Source: Streptomyces chrestomyceticus JCM 4735 (GTDB lineage: Bacteria > Actinomycetota > Actinomycetes > Streptomycetales > Streptomycetaceae). Taken from it: a stretch of DNA of 64,000 nt. Location of the stretch: NCBI RefSeq assembly GCF_003865135.1, contig NZ_BHZC01000001.1, positions 372,001 through 436,000 of the forward strand, in the 5' to 3' direction. Each line of letters opens with the position of its first letter. The first letter of the stretch is position 1. Of this stretch, positions 16,906 through 25,978 are shown one piece after another. The notes under the pieces were generated by a model that was not told the DNA's origin, did not search any database, and worked only from the letters and a program-made list of their open reading frames with translations. Position numbers and translations under genes: made by a program.

Positions 16906-17841
16906 TTGAAAACTGGCATCAAGGGCGTACGTCGCCTGTCCGCGACGGCCGTCACCGCCGCGGGAGCCGTTCTGCTGACCGGGACGTTCGCCGCCCCGGC
17001 CCAGGCCGCGGCGCCCAAGACCGCCCCGGCGAAGGCCGCGGTCAAGGCCGCGGCACCCAAGGCCCCCGCGATCACCGCGGCGGGCGGTTTCGTGATGAAC
17101 AACGGCAACGGCAAAGCGGCCTTCGCCAAGGCGGCGGACAGCCGCCGTTCCATGGGTTCCACCACCAAGATCATGACGGCTCAGGTGGTGCTGTCCCAGA
17201 AGAAGCTCAACCTGGACACCAAGGTCACGGTCGACAAGGCGTACAGCGACTACATCGTCGCCAAGACCGCCTCGTCGGCCCGGCTCATCGTCGGTGACAA
17301 GGTCACCGTCCGCCAGCTCCTGTACGGGCTGATGCTCCCGTCCGGGTGCGACGCGGCGTACGCGCTGGCCGACAAGTTCGGCACCGGGTCCACCCGGGCG
17401 GCGCGGGTGAAGTCGTTCATCGGCCAGATGAACACCGCGGCGAAGAACCTCGGTCTGAAGAACACGCACTTCGACTCGTTCGACGGCATCGGCAACGGTG
17501 CGAACTACTCGACGCCGCGTGATCTGACGAAGCTGGCCTCCGCCGCGATGAAGAACGCCACGTTCCGCAGTGTCGTGGGCACCAAGTCCACCAAGCAGAA
17601 GGTCACGACGAAGAGCGGCGGCTACCGCTACATGTCGTGGACCAACACCAACGACCTGCTCGGCAGCTACGCCGGCACCATCGGCGTCAAGACGGGTTCG
17701 GGTCCGGAGGCCAAGTACTGCCTGGTCTTCGCCGCCACCCGGAACGGCAAGACGGTCATCGGTACGGTCCTCGCCTCCTCCTCGGTGGCCAACCGCACCG
17801 CCGACGCCAAGAAGCTGCTGGACTACGGCTTCAAGGTGTGA
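16906..17841 (+). CDS. D-alanyl-D-alanine carboxypeptidase (low-molecular-weight PBP)
   Basis: A 311-residue exported peptidase starting at a TTG (16906) with GGAG eight bases upstream; the reading 'KTGIKGVRRLSATAVTAAGAVLL' then gives a normal signal peptide ending near AQA-A. An upstream in-frame ATG would bury the signal peptide. The active-site motif is S85-T-T-K88 and the KTG motif is at 262-264. The middle motif, usually SxN, reads S146-G-C148. The family trims the terminal D-Ala of peptidoglycan stem peptides outside the membrane. The mature N-terminus is an Ala/Lys/Pro-rich linker. Confidence 0.9.
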   Translation: MKTGIKGVRRLSATAVTAAGAVLLTGTFAAPAQAAAPKTAPAKAAVKAAAPKAPAITAAGGFVMNNGNGKAAFAKAADSRRSMGSTTKIMTAQVVLSQKKLNLDTKVTVDKAYSDYIVAKTASSARLIVGDKVTVRQLLYGLMLPSGCDAAYALADKFGTGSTRAARVKSFIGQMNTAAKNLGLKNTHFDSFDGIGNGANYSTPRDLTKLASAAMKNATFRSVVGTKSTKQKVTTKSGGYRYMSWTNTNDLLGSYAGTIGVKTGSGPEAKYCLVFAATRNGKTVIGTVLASSSVANRTADAKKLLDYGFKV

Positions 17842-17846
17842 GCCAC

Positions 17847-17891
17847 GGAAAGGGCCTGCCCGCGGCATCCGGCCGCGGGCAGGCCCTTTCC
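17847..17891 (+). terminator. Strong intrinsic terminator after the DD-carboxypeptidase
   Basis: Twenty bases, GGAAAGGGCCTGCCCGCGGC (17847-17866), pair perfectly with 17872-17891 around a five-base loop. It starts five bases after the stop codon. The stem ends in an A/T-rich pair (AAA/TTT), and no longer T-run follows. Confidence 0.88.
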
Positions 17892-18012
17892 CTTGCCGCC
17901 TTCCGGGACGGCAGGACCGGTGGGTGCCCTCCGGTGGTGGGGGTGGCCCCAGGCCGGGGACGGGGGCCGGCCGTATTCTCCGCGCCGGGGCGCGCTTCTA
18001 GCGTCCTTGCTC

Positions 18013-19014
18013 ATGACCAACTCCGTACGGATGCCTCCTCCCTCGCCGCCGGACCCACATGCGTCCCAGGCCCGGCCCTCTCCCCCGGCTCCGCGCCGCC
18101 GTGGACTCCTGGTGTTTCTTGTCGTGGCCAACCTGGGCATGTGGGCAGCCATGGCACCCCTCCTGCTCACGGATTTCCGGCGGGAGAGCGCCCGGTCGGT
18201 GACCGGCGCACTGGAGGAGGTGTGCATCTCGGCCGCGATGTTCGCCCCGGCGCTCGCCGCGCTCCTCGTCGTCCGGTACGTGGACCGCGCCGGCCGGATA
18301 CGGGACGTCCTCGCCCTGCGGTGGCCCCGGCCCCACGGCCGCACCGTACGCTCCTGCCTGCTGGCCCTCGCGGTCCCGGCGGCGCTGACCACCCTCGCGC
18401 TCGGTGTCGGAGCCGCGGCCGGGCACTATCCCTTCGGTGTGCGGTGGGAGGCCGTCGCTCCCTGGGCCGCCGCCATGCTCCTTCAGATGCTGGTCTCCCT
18501 GCCGCTGTTCTTCGGCGAGGAACTGGGCTGGCAGGGCTATCTCTTCCCCCGTCTGGCACGGGACGGCGGGGGCGCGCGCCTGGTGTGGGCGTACGTGGGC
18601 ACCGGCGCCGCCTTCGCGCTGTGGCACCTGCCCACCCTGCTGATGGGCGGGCAGTACCCCGGCCGGCCCTGGTACGTGTCCGTACCCGCCATGGTGATGA
18701 GCTGCGTACTCATCCTGCCGGTCTTCACCTGGCTGCGGCTGCGTTCCGGTTCGGTGGTGCCCGCGGTACTCGGCCACACCTTCGTGAGCACGGCGGGCGT
18801 GGGCATGGTCAAGGTGTGCGCCACGCCGGACGCTCCCCTGGACCCCCTGCACATGGGGCTGACCGGCTGGCCCGGCTGGATCGTCACGGCCGCGTTCGTC
18901 GTCTTCCTCGCGCTGACCGGGCGGCTCCGGCCGTCCACGTACGCCCCGGGCGACCGTCGGCACCCGTCAGCGTCCCGCCCGTACCCGGGTGCCGGGGCCG
19001 CCGTGGCCCGGTGA
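18013..19014 (+). CDS. CPBP family intramembrane metalloprotease
   Basis: A 333-residue membrane protein with about eight hydrophobic spans. It has the three CPBP/Abi motifs: EELGWQGYLFPRL (the Glu-Glu-x-x-x-Arg variant used by this family), FALWHLP, and GHTFVS. These place Glu and His metal ligands within the membrane. Relatives process CAAX-like or bacteriocin substrates; the target here is unknown. The ATG at 18013 is chosen as the first after the upstream terminator. It lacks a clear ribosome site, so a leaderless or slightly later start is possible. Confidence 0.87.
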   Translation: MTNSVRMPPPSPPDPHASQARPSPPAPRRRGLLVFLVVANLGMWAAMAPLLLTDFRRESARSVTGALEEVCISAAMFAPALAALLVVRYVDRAGRIRDVLALRWPRPHGRTVRSCLLALAVPAALTTLALGVGAAAGHYPFGVRWEAVAPWAAAMLLQMLVSLPLFFGEELGWQGYLFPRLARDGGGARLVWAYVGTGAAFALWHLPTLLMGGQYPGRPWYVSVPAMVMSCVLILPVFTWLRLRSGSVVPAVLGHTFVSTAGVGMVKVCATPDAPLDPLHMGLTGWPGWIVTAAFVVFLALTGRLRPSTYAPGDRRHPSASRPYPGAGAAVAR

Positions 19015-19042
19015 GCGAGCTCCGTGCGTGGAAGACCTGCCA

Positions 19043-19063
19043 CTCGCCCCGGACCGGGGCGAG
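19043..19063. terminator. Bidirectional hairpin between convergent genes
   Basis: CTCGCCCCG (19043-19051) pairs perfectly with CGGGGCGAG (19055-19063) around three bases. It lies between the CPBP gene (ends 19014) and a convergent hypothetical gene (ends 19130), so it can serve both. Confidence 0.6.
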
Positions 19064-19129
19064 GCCAGCAATCACGAGTCGCGGCGGCCGCCATCGGTCG
19101 GGGCAACTACAACCGGGCGGGAGCTGCTG

Positions 19130-19684
19130 TCACTGGTCGGGGGCCGCTGTCACGGATTCGTGCCGGCCGAGGTGGGAGGAGACGGACCGGCCGGAGGCGA
19201 CGGAGGCCGCGGATTTCATGCGTTCCTCGTCGTACTGCTTCCAGTCGGCGGGCGGCCAGGTCGCCTCGGGGGCCGCGAGCGACCGGTCGATGTGCTCCCG
19301 CAGCCCCTCGCCGAAGAAGTCGGACACCTGCCGTACCAGCTTCAGCGCCTCGATGGTGCCCGAGCTGAGCGGCCTGGCCATCCGGTCGGTGCCGCCCGGC
19401 ACACTGCGCGGGGCGACGTGCGCGTGGTGCGCCGCCCGCAGCGCGTGGCTGTGCAGGCCGGCGCACGCGTAACCGACCGCCAGGGCGATCCGCCGCACCG
19501 CGTCGTCCACCCCTCGGGCCAGCTCGCCGGCGCCCAGCAGCGTCTGGTGCGGGCTGCCCGGCCCTTCGAGTCCGTCCGCCGTGCGGGGCGGCAGCTTTTT
19601 CTCCTCGGCGTCGAGCAGCCGGTGCGCCCGTTCCATGACGGTCGCGACGAAGGCCAGCTCTTCCAGGTCGATGGAGTGGGTCAT
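19130..19684 (-). CDS. Hypothetical protein, mostly alpha-helical
   Basis: A 184-residue protein I do not recognise. The ATG at 19684 is preceded by a clear GGAGG six bases upstream. It is rich in Ala, His and Arg, and helices such as 'SIDLEELAFVATVMERAHRLLDAEE' are predicted throughout. No signal peptide or membrane span is seen. Its neighbours (CPBP protease, HemC) give no functional hint. Confidence 0.75.
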   Translation of the reverse strand: MTHSIDLEELAFVATVMERAHRLLDAEEKKLPPRTADGLEGPGSPHQTLLGAGELARGVDDAVRRIALAVGYACAGLHSHALRAAHHAHVAPRSVPGGTDRMARPLSSGTIEALKLVRQVSDFFGEGLREHIDRSLAAPEATWPPADWKQYDEERMKSAASVASGRSVSSHLGRHESVTAAPDQ

Positions 19685-19813
19685 GGCGGTCCTCCCGTGC
19701 CGTGTGCGTACAACGGCACCGTAGGGACGGCTGGTCCCATACATGACCCGATCCGCCAAAAGCAGACCCATTGGAGTTACGGACGGACCTGCCGCCGGTA
19801 CGCCGGCGGCCCG

Positions 19814-20749
19814 TCAGTGCGCGATGGAGTCGATGAGGTCGCGCGCTCCCTGGCGCAGCAGCGCGACGGCGACGGACGTGCCCAGAGTGGCCGGGTCGAG
19901 CGGTCCGGCCCACTCGTGCGCGTTGAGTACGGTCTTGCCGTCGGGGGTGAACACGCAGGCCCGCAGGGACAGTTCGCCGCTGCGCTCGGTCTTCGCGTAC
20001 CCGGCGATCGGCGAGTTGCAGTGGCCCTGCAGCACGTGCAGAAACATCCGTTCGGCGGTGGCTTCCCGGAAGGCGTCGCGGTCGCCGAGCGCGCTGACCG
20101 CGTCAATGGTGCCGGTGTCGTCCTCGCGGCACTGGAGGGCCAGGATGCCGGCGCCGATGGGCGGGCACATCGTCTCGGCCGACAGGATCTCGGTGACGAC
20201 GTCGCGGCGGCCGATGCGCTCCAGACCGGAGACGGCCAGCAGGAGGGCGTCGGCGTCCCCCGCGTGCAGCTTCTCCAGGCGGCGGTTGGCGTTGCCGCGC
20301 ATCGGCACGCACTGGAGGTGCGGGTACGAGGCGGCGAGCTGCGCGACACGGCGTACGGAGGAGGTGCCGACGCGCGTGCCGTCGGGCAACTGGTCGAGGG
20401 TGAGTCCGCCGGGGTGGATGAGGGCGTCGCGGATGTCGTCCCGTTGGAGGAAGGCCGCGAAGGTGGTCCCGGCGGGCAGGGGGCGGTCGGCCGGGATGTC
20501 CTTGACGCAGTGCACGGCGAGGTCCGCCTCCCCGGCCAGCAGGGCGGCGTCCACCTCCTTGGTGAAGGCGCCCTTGCCCCCGAGTGCGGACAGGTCACCC
20601 ATCCAGCGGTCACCGGACGTCGTGACGGGCACGACCTCCGTACGGATTCCGGGGTGCCGGGCGGCCAGCTCGCCGCGGACGCGCTCCACTTGGGCGAGTG
20701 CCATGGGAGAGGAACGCGAGACGATGCGGATCAGTTCAGGGGCGGACAT
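19814..20749 (-). CDS. hemC: Porphobilinogen deaminase (hydroxymethylbilane synthase)
   Basis: A 311-residue HemC protein. It has the N-terminal '[17 protein letters not shown]', the substrate-binding '[11 protein letters not shown]' and '[12 protein letters not shown]', and the dipyrromethane-cofactor Cys in '[13 protein letters not shown]'. It would polymerise four porphobilinogens to hydroxymethylbilane in tetrapyrrole synthesis. The loop usually read RGNVxTRL is changed to RGNANRRL, and no hemA, hemD or hemB is adjacent. It may therefore be a second, divergent copy tied to another pathway rather than the housekeeping enzyme. It is transcribed away from the class IV aminotransferase gene across 135 bases. 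Confidence 0.9.
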   Translation of the reverse strand: MSAPELIRIVSRSSPMALAQVERVRGELAARHPGIRTEVVPVTTSGDRWMGDLSALGGKGAFTKEVDAALLAGEADLAVHCVKDIPADRPLPAGTTFAAFLQRDDIRDALIHPGGLTLDQLPDGTRVGTSSVRRVAQLAASYPHLQCVPMRGNANRRLEKLHAGDADALLLAVSGLERIGRRDVVTEILSAETMCPPIGAGILALQCREDDTGTIDAVSALGDRDAFREATAERMFLHVLQGHCNSPIAGYAKTERSGELSLRACVFTPDGKTVLNAHEWAGPLDPATLGTSVAVALLRQGARDLIDSIAH

Positions 20750-20884
20750 GGCGTACACCCTAGGGCGTCGGGGCCCGGCTCCGGCTCGGCGAACACTTGG
20801 ACACGGGGCGGAGGGGCAACCCGTCCTCGTCCGGCGCCGCCCTTCGCTGTTCAGGCCACGGCGACGGCGCCTAGGGTGACGACC

Positions 20885-21679
20885 ATGAACGCCTTTCCCG
20901 ACCCCTACATAGACATCGACGGCCAAGGGGCCGAGGCCGGGACACCGCTGCTGTTCGCGCTGATTAGCGGGTACGGGCATTTCACCGCCATGCAGGTCAG
21001 GGACGGCCGGGTGCGCGGGCTGGGGTTCCACCTCGCCCGGTTGGACGCGGCCACCCGTGAACTCTTCGGTGAGCGGCTGGACGGTGACCTGGTGCGCGAG
21101 CGGATCCGGCACGCGCTGGGCCGGAAAGCCTTGCGCGACGCTTCCGTACGGGTGTACGCATACCGCCCGCAGCCAGGCGACGGCCCGGCCACGCTGGTGA
21201 CCGTAAAGCCGCCCGCGCCGGAGCCCGCGGCCGCGCAACGGCTCCGCAGCATCCCTTACCAGCGGCCCGCGGCCCACATCAAGCACCTGGGCGAGTTCGG
21301 GCAGGGCCTCCACCTGCGGCAGGTCACGGCGGCCGGGTTCGACGAGGGCCTGCTGGTGGCGCCGGACGGCACGGTCGCCGAGGGCACCATCACCAACGTC
21401 GGTTTCGTCGCGGGCGGCACGGTCGTCTGGCCGGACGCGCCCGCCCTGGAAGGCATCACGATGCTGGTGCTCCGTCAGGAGCTGGAACGCGCCGGCGTGC
21501 CCTGGCGCGAGCAGGCCGTACACCTCGACGACCTGGCGTCCTTCGGCGGCGCCTTCGTCAGCAACTCGCGTGGTGTCGCCGCTGTCGCGCTGGTCGACGA
21601 TGTCGCCTTTCCCGCGGACGCCGAGCTGGTCCGTACGGTCAGGGGCCTGTACGCGACCGCGCCCTGGGACGACATCTGA
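20885..21679 (+). CDS. Class IV PLP-dependent aminotransferase
   Basis: A 264-residue fold-type IV enzyme. The N-terminal substrate loop, the Lys expected to bind PLP in '[13 protein letters not shown]' and the later '[15 protein letters not shown]' (Glu and Asn near the cofactor) follow the D-amino-acid transaminase / aminodeoxychorismate lyase / BCAT pattern. '[12 protein letters not shown]' occupies the phosphate-binding loop. Which of these reactions it performs cannot be told. The start is the first ATG after the divergent hemC promoter region. Confidence 0.87.
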   Translation: MNAFPDPYIDIDGQGAEAGTPLLFALISGYGHFTAMQVRDGRVRGLGFHLARLDAATRELFGERLDGDLVRERIRHALGRKALRDASVRVYAYRPQPGDGPATLVTVKPPAPEPAAAQRLRSIPYQRPAAHIKHLGEFGQGLHLRQVTAAGFDEGLLVAPDGTVAEGTITNVGFVAGGTVVWPDAPALEGITMLVLRQELERAGVPWREQAVHLDDLASFGGAFVSNSRGVAAVALVDDVAFPADAELVRTVRGLYATAPWDDI

Positions 21680-21854
21680 AACTGACGGGTGGTGAGGCGC
21701 TGACGGGTGGTGAGGCAGGGCCGAGAAGAAGGGGACGTGGAGAGGGGTCGCGGGGGCGCCGTCACCCCGTTCGCCCGTCCCGGCGTGCGGACCGGCGGAG
21801 GCTGGGACAAGGTCATCTCGTCAGGTCCACCCACCTCAGTCTCAGGAGAGTCAC

Positions 21855-22124
21855 ATGCTTCGTAACGTCGCGATCACCCTCGCCGGTGTCACGGCGGCCG
21901 GTTTCCTGGCCGCCGGGCCCGCCGCCGCCGACTCGGGCGGTGGCGCCGCCGCGGCAGGCGCGTACGGCTCCGGCGGCTACTCGTCGGAGAACACGCTCGG
22001 CGGGTACCGCCACTACAACGTCGGCGGCCCCTCGGGTGTCACCGCCACCGGCGCCGCCTACGCCCACAGCAAGGCGAGCGGCGAGTTCGACTACGGCCGC
22101 TACTTCAAGGCCGTCTGGCACTGA
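21855..22124 (+). CDS. Small secreted hypothetical protein
   Basis: An 89-residue protein with a ribosome site GGAGAG six to seven bases before the ATG and a clear signal peptide (MLRNVAITLAGVTAAGF... ending near AAA-D). The mature part of about 63 residues is rich in Gly, Ala, Tyr and Ser, with 'YRHYNVGGPSGVTATG' and a C-terminal 'FDYGRYFKAVW'. No family is recognised. It stands alone and is followed by a small hairpin. Confidence 0.8.
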   Translation: MLRNVAITLAGVTAAGFLAAGPAAADSGGGAAAAGAYGSGGYSSENTLGGYRHYNVGGPSGVTATGAAYAHSKASGEFDYGRYFKAVWH

Positions 22125-22134
22125 CCCGGATACG

Positions 22135-22150
22135 CGTCGGCACGCCGACG
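22135..22150 (+). terminator. Short hairpin after the small secreted gene
   Basis: CGTCGGC (22135-22141) and GCCGACG (22144-22150) pair perfectly, 10 bases past the stop. The two-base loop means the last pair would open. This is a modest terminator candidate; the larger hairpins at 22354 and 22413 may matter more. Confidence 0.4.
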
Positions 22151-22353
22151 GCCGTGCCCCGCGTCCTTCCACGGCGCGGGGGCGGGCAGGCACCGTCCGG
22201 TCGCACGCCGACGGCGCCGTGGCACCGGCTGTCACCTCCCCTTCACGCACGTGTCCGGACGCCCTTCACCGGGCATCCCGACGGCGGCCGCTGCCACGCA
22301 CCAAGCCTGCCGCACGGTTCCAGCACTCCGTGGCGGATGACGGAACGCAGACA

Positions 22354-22391
22354 GAGCGGCCCCTGCCGGAAGCTTTCGGCGGGGGCCGCTC
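22354..22391. terminator. 38-base near-perfect palindrome between convergent genes
   Basis: The arms 22354-22372 and 22373-22391 pair along 19 positions with only G-U type mismatches, so a strong hairpin can form in transcripts from either side. It lies between the small secreted gene and the convergent F420-type nitroreductase gene, in an otherwise empty stretch of about 310 bases (22125-22438). A bidirectional terminator is the simplest reading. Confidence 0.6.
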
Positions 22392-22412
22392 CGCTGACCG
22401 GGCACCGACGCC

Positions 22413-22437
22413 GGCGCCGGTCAGCCGTTCCGGCGCC
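22413..22437 (-). terminator. Hairpin immediately after the F420-type nitroreductase stop
   Basis: GGCGCCGG (22413-22420) pairs with CCGGCGCC (22430-22437) around nine bases, directly next to the stop codon on the minus strand. Confidence 0.55.
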
Positions 22438-22438
22438 G

Positions 22439-22888
22439 TTAGCTGTGGGGCTGCTCCGGGGGCTCCAGGACCAGGACGGGGATGTCACGGTCGGTCTTCT
22501 GCTGGTAGTCGGCGTAGTCGGGGAACGCCTCGACCGCACGCCCCCACCACAACGCCTTCTCCTCGCCCGTCACCTCACGGGCCACCAGGTCCATACGGAC
22601 GGGGCCGTCCTGCAACTCCACCCGGGGGTCCGCCACGATGTTGTGGTACCAGACCGGATGCTTGGGAGCACCGCCCAGCGAGGCGACGACGGCGTAGCGG
22701 CCCTCGTGCTCCACCCGCATCAGCGGGGACTTGCGGATCTTGCCCGACTTGGCGCCCCGGGTCGTCAGGATGATGACCGGCCGGCCCCGCATCGTCGTTC
22801 CCTGGGTGCCGCCGCTGCTCTCGTAGAGCTCGACCTGGTCCCGTACCCACTTCTCCGGGCTCGGCTCGTACTCGCCCTCAAGTGGCAT
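22439..22888 (-). CDS. F420-dependent nitroreductase-family protein (DUF385/Ddn-like)
   Basis: A 149-residue split-barrel protein. '[24 protein letters not shown]' and '[20 protein letters not shown]' are the hallmark segments of deazaflavin (F420)-dependent nitroreductases such as mycobacterial Ddn; the Lys/Arg of [12 protein letters not shown] bind the F420 phosphate and tail. The ATG at 22888 is selected because family members start near here. The likely role is F420H2-dependent quinone or nitro reduction in the cytosol or at the membrane face. Confidence 0.87.
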   Translation of the reverse strand: MPLEGEYEPSPEKWVRDQVELYESSGGTQGTTMRGRPVIILTTRGAKSGKIRKSPLMRVEHEGRYAVVASLGGAPKHPVWYHNIVADPRVELQDGPVRMDLVAREVTGEEKALWWGRAVEAFPDYADYQQKTDRDIPVLVLEPPEQPHS

Positions 22889-23041
22889 GGCATCCGTCCC
22901 ATCGTCGCATCGTCGTCCGCCCGAGCGGGCGTGGTGTCCTACGGTCCCGCCCACGGCGGAACCGACCTGACCCTTCCTCAACACAGGGGGCGTACGCAAT
23001 CTTCCCGCGGGGTGGTGTCGTGGCCGGTGGCGGGCCCGGAG

Positions 23042-23917
23042 CTACCGCGCCGCCGGTGCGCCCGCGCCGTTCATGGCGGCCTTGTGCTGGCGTCCCGCCA
23101 GACGGGAACCGGATTCGCGTCGGGTGGTCCTGCGCAGCAGCGGTACGGCGAGGAGGAAGCCGAGGACGGCCCAGGCGGTGAGGACCAGGGCGACCGTGGG
23201 CAGTTGCCAGGAGCCCGACACCTCGGCGGCGACGGCGCTGTCCGGCAGCAATGCCGACCGTAGCCCCTGAGCCAACCACTTGAGCGGGAACACCGAGGCT
23301 ATCTGCTGCACGATCTGCGGCATCCGGAACAACGGGAACATCGTCCCGGAGATCATGAGCAGCGCCATGGAGGGCAGCACGATCAGGGCCAGCGCCTCAC
23401 GCGGGTTGGGCAGGACGGCACCGATGGCGGCGCCGAGCGGCACGACCGCGAGCAGCCCGAGGCCGGTGACCCAGAGCAGAGTGATCCACTGCGCGGGACT
23501 GGCCGGCAGCGGGCCGTCGGCCAGCACCGCGCCGGCCCCGAGCAGCACGACGAGACTGCCGACGGCCGTGCCCAGGATCAGCAGCGCCTTGGCCACCAGG
23601 TAGGCCGGTATGCCGCCCGGTGTGGCCCGCAGCCGCAGCAGCGCGCCTTCTTCGCGTTCCGTGACGAGCATCTGCGGGACGGTCAGCGTGCCGAGCTGGA
23701 AGAGCAGATAGGCGCAGAACCCGACCAGCATCAGATGGCCCATCGACAGGTCCGTGCCGGGTACGGTGCCGCTGATGGTCGTGGCGAGCACGAGCGCCAC
23801 CACGACGTTCGCCAGATGGCCGCTCAGCTCCTTCTTGCTGCGCAGGAGCTGGCGCAGCTCGATGCCTCCGCGCCGGACCCCCGCCCGCAGGATGCGCTGC
23901 GGTCCTGTCCCCCTCAT
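23042..23917 (-). CDS. ABC-2 type transporter permease
   Basis: A 291-residue permease with six hydrophobic spans and an 'EREEGALLRLRATPGGIPAYLVAKAL' cytoplasmic segment typical of ABC-2 exporters. The start ATG at 23917 overlaps the stop of the ATPase gene (ATGA). It is the last gene of a four-gene, fully overlapping operon beginning at 25702. Confidence 0.9.
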   Translation of the reverse strand: MRGTGPQRILRAGVRRGGIELRQLLRSKKELSGHLANVVVALVLATTISGTVPGTDLSMGHLMLVGFCAYLLFQLGTLTVPQMLVTEREEGALLRLRATPGGIPAYLVAKALLILGTAVGSLVVLLGAGAVLADGPLPASPAQWITLLWVTGLGLLAVVPLGAAIGAVLPNPREALALIVLPSMALLMISGTMFPLFRMPQIVQQIASVFPLKWLAQGLRSALLPDSAVAAEVSGSWQLPTVALVLTAWAVLGFLLAVPLLRRTTRRESGSRLAGRQHKAAMNGAGAPAAR

Positions 23918-24813
23918 GCGGCACTGTCCTCTCGGTCCCCGGGGTCCCCCGGGTGTCGGTTCTCGGTGTTCACCATGTGCAGGTAGGTGTCCTCCAGCGT
24001 CGGGCGGCGCACCTCCAGGTCTGCTATCGGTCCGCCGGTGTCGCGGTGCAGTTCCCACACGAGCTGGGAGGGGTCTTCGGTACGTTCCCTGCGCGGCGTG
24101 CCGTCCTGGGCCGTCCAGCGGACCTCGGCACGTGCTGCGGCCTGCCGGGCCAGTTCGGCCGGGGTGCCGCAGACGCGGATCCGTCCGTCGACCAGCACGG
24201 CGATACGGTCGGCAAGGCGTTCGGCCTCGATGAGGTCGTGGGTGGTGAGCAGGACCGTGACGCCTTCGTCGGCGGAGAGCTTCTCGACCAGGACGTGGAA
24301 GTCGTAGCGCGCCTCCGGGTCGAAGCCGGTGGTGGGCTCGTCGAGGAAGAGAAGCTCGGGGCGGCCGACGATGCCGAGGGCGACGTCGAGGCGGCGGCGC
24401 TGGCCGCCGGAGAGTCTGCTCACCAGTTGGTCCGTCTGCGCGGTCAGGCCGACGACGTCGAGCAGTTCCTTCGGGTCGCGCGGGTCGGGGTAGTACTCGG
24501 CGAAGTGGCCGACCAGCTCGCCCACCCGCCATCGGCCGTGGTCGCGCCAGGACTGCAGGACGAGGCCGAGCCGTCCGCGCCAGGCGTCGTCGCCGCGCAC
24601 CGGGTCCGTACCGAGTACGCGTACGTCACCCGACGAGCGCCGGCGGAAGCCTTCGAGTATCTCGACGGTGGTGGTCTTCCCGGCGCCGTTCGGCCCGAGC
24701 AGGGCGAAGATCTCGCCGCGGTGGATGTCCAGGTCGACGCCTTGCAGCACTTCCCTGGAGCCGTAGGTCATGCGCAGGTCGCGGGCCTGCACCACGGGCT
24801 CGGGCGTGGTCAC
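23914..24813 (-). CDS. ABC transporter ATP-binding protein
   Basis: A 299-residue ATPase starting at a GTG that overlaps the regulator stop. It has Walker A GPNGAGKTT, signature LSGGQRRRLD, Walker B LFLDEPTTGFD and H-loop TTHDLIEAE. The tail 'PTLEDTYLHMVNTENR' is typical of drug-export ATPases. It works with the permease encoded next; cargo is unknown. Confidence 0.92.
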   Translation of the reverse strand: MTTPEPVVQARDLRMTYGSREVLQGVDLDIHRGEIFALLGPNGAGKTTTVEILEGFRRRSSGDVRVLGTDPVRGDDAWRGRLGLVLQSWRDHGRWRVGELVGHFAEYYPDPRDPKELLDVVGLTAQTDQLVSRLSGGQRRRLDVALGIVGRPELLFLDEPTTGFDPEARYDFHVLVEKLSADEGVTVLLTTHDLIEAERLADRIAVLVDGRIRVCGTPAELARQAAARAEVRWTAQDGTPRRERTEDPSQLVWELHRDTGGPIADLEVRRPTLEDTYLHMVNTENRHPGDPGDREDSAA

Positions 24814-25220
24814 CGGTGGACCTCCGTTCGCATCGGCTGGTTGCTCTCCGGTCCCGTACCGGACGAGCGGGTACGCGACGTGGCGTCTTCGGGCGAGGGT
24901 GTCGCACCCCCGGGAGGCGGGCCCTTGGCGGCCCCGTCGACGATGGCCCGCAGCGCTGCCACGTGCCCTTCGAAAGCGGTCCGGCCCCGGTCGGTGAGCC
25001 GGACCTTCGTCCGGCGCTTGCGCCCGCCGCCCTCCTTCTGGATCTCCAGGTACTGGGCCTCCTCCAGCGTGTGGAGCTGTTTGGAGAGCGCCGAGTCGCT
25101 GAGCGAGAGGCTGTCCCGGATGAAGGGGAAGTCCGCCCATTCGGTGGCGGCGAGCAGCGCGACCACCGACAGCCGGGTGGACGGGTGGATCAGTTCGTCG
25201 AATCCGGTGGGGGTGCTCAT
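24810..25220 (-). CDS. Winged-helix transcriptional regulator
   Basis: A 136-residue regulator of the small winged-helix group (HTH_34/MarR-like): 'HPSTRLSVVALLAATEWADFPFIRDSLSLSDSALSKQLHTLEEAQYLEI' carries the recognition helix, and 'GGGRKRRTKVRLTDRGR' forms the wing. The last 40 residues are disordered. Start and stop overlap the neighbouring genes (ATGA and GTGA). It probably binds the duplicated palindromes upstream of the operon (25764-25809) and represses its own exporter. Confidence 0.88.
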   Translation of the reverse strand: MSTPTGFDELIHPSTRLSVVALLAATEWADFPFIRDSLSLSDSALSKQLHTLEEAQYLEIQKEGGGRKRRTKVRLTDRGRTAFEGHVAALRAIVDGAAKGPPPGGATPSPEDATSRTRSSGTGPESNQPMRTEVHR

Positions 25221-25702
25221 GGACGGCTCCCGTAGTGGCGCATCGGCGCGAAGGCCCACCGGTTGGCGGGCGCGGTGAAGAGCAGGAAGAGGCCGGCGCA
25301 TATCGTGGCCTGCACCAGGCTGCCGTACGGCACCTCCGCCCACTCGACCAGCCAGGAGGTGAGCACTATGCTCGCCCCGCCCAGGCCGCCGGCCACGCCG
25401 AACACGGCGTACACGCGCCAGGTGTAGCGCGAACGGTGCAGCCGCACCCGCGACTTGCGGCTCGACCGCACCCCCATGGCGGCCAGGACGCCCACGTACG
25501 CCGCCAGGGCCACCCAGAGCGACCATGGGGGCAGGTCGAGCCCGCTGACGGCCAGGTAGACCCACATCACCGCCGCGATCGGCAGGTATCCACGACGCCC
25601 CGTCACGGTGCAGCGTTCCAATTCGTCGTAGACCCGCTCCTGCGGGACACGGATTCTCTGCAGGTCCGCCCATGCCTGCTCGGCGTCCACCGGTGCGCCC
25701 AT
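25217..25702 (-). CDS. Membrane protein of the regulator/ABC exporter operon
   Basis: A 161-residue protein with four hydrophobic spans after a soluble N-terminal helix ('AEQAWADLQRIRVPQERVYDELER'). I chose the ATG at 25702, with GGGGGG about eight bases upstream, over the ATG at 25708. It is the first gene of the operon and overlaps the regulator start. Proteins of this kind accompany small winged-helix regulators and ABC exporters in Streptomyces; a sensor role is possible but unproven. Confidence 0.8.
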   Translation of the reverse strand: MGAPVDAEQAWADLQRIRVPQERVYDELERCTVTGRRGYLPIAAVMWVYLAVSGLDLPPWSLWVALAAYVGVLAAMGVRSSRKSRVRLHRSRYTWRVYAVFGVAGGLGGASIVLTSWLVEWAEVPYGSLVQATICAGLFLLFTAPANRWAFAPMRHYGSRP

Positions 25703-25763
25703 GCACATCGCCCCCCTGAAACCTTGACGTGCCGAATCTCCGGCGACCGATCCCCGGCCGCCG

Positions 25764-25809
25764 ACTTTCCCACTAGGAAAGTTAGTGCAGACTTTCCCAG
25801 CAGGCAAGT
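25764..25809 (-). promoter_or_regulatory. Two tandem operator palindromes
   Basis: ACTTTCC-CACTA-GGAAAGT (25764-25782) is a perfect seven-base inverted repeat. A second copy with one changed base, ACTTTCC-CAGCA-GGCAAGT, follows at 25791-25809; the copies repeat every 27 bases. They lie 62 bases upstream of the first gene of the operon, fitting operators for its winged-helix regulator. Confidence 0.72.
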
Positions 25810-25978
25810 CAAAACGGCGATGTCTGCGGATGAGCTGTGCGGCGAGGGCTGTCGCGGCAAGGTCCGCCGGTGGCGAAGGAGTTCACGCAGGCTGCTCTTC
25901 GAGCATGCGCCCGCCACTCGTCACTCGCCGTCCGCGCAAGAACCTGGCCGAACGGCCGCCCGTGCCAGACTGGCGCGT

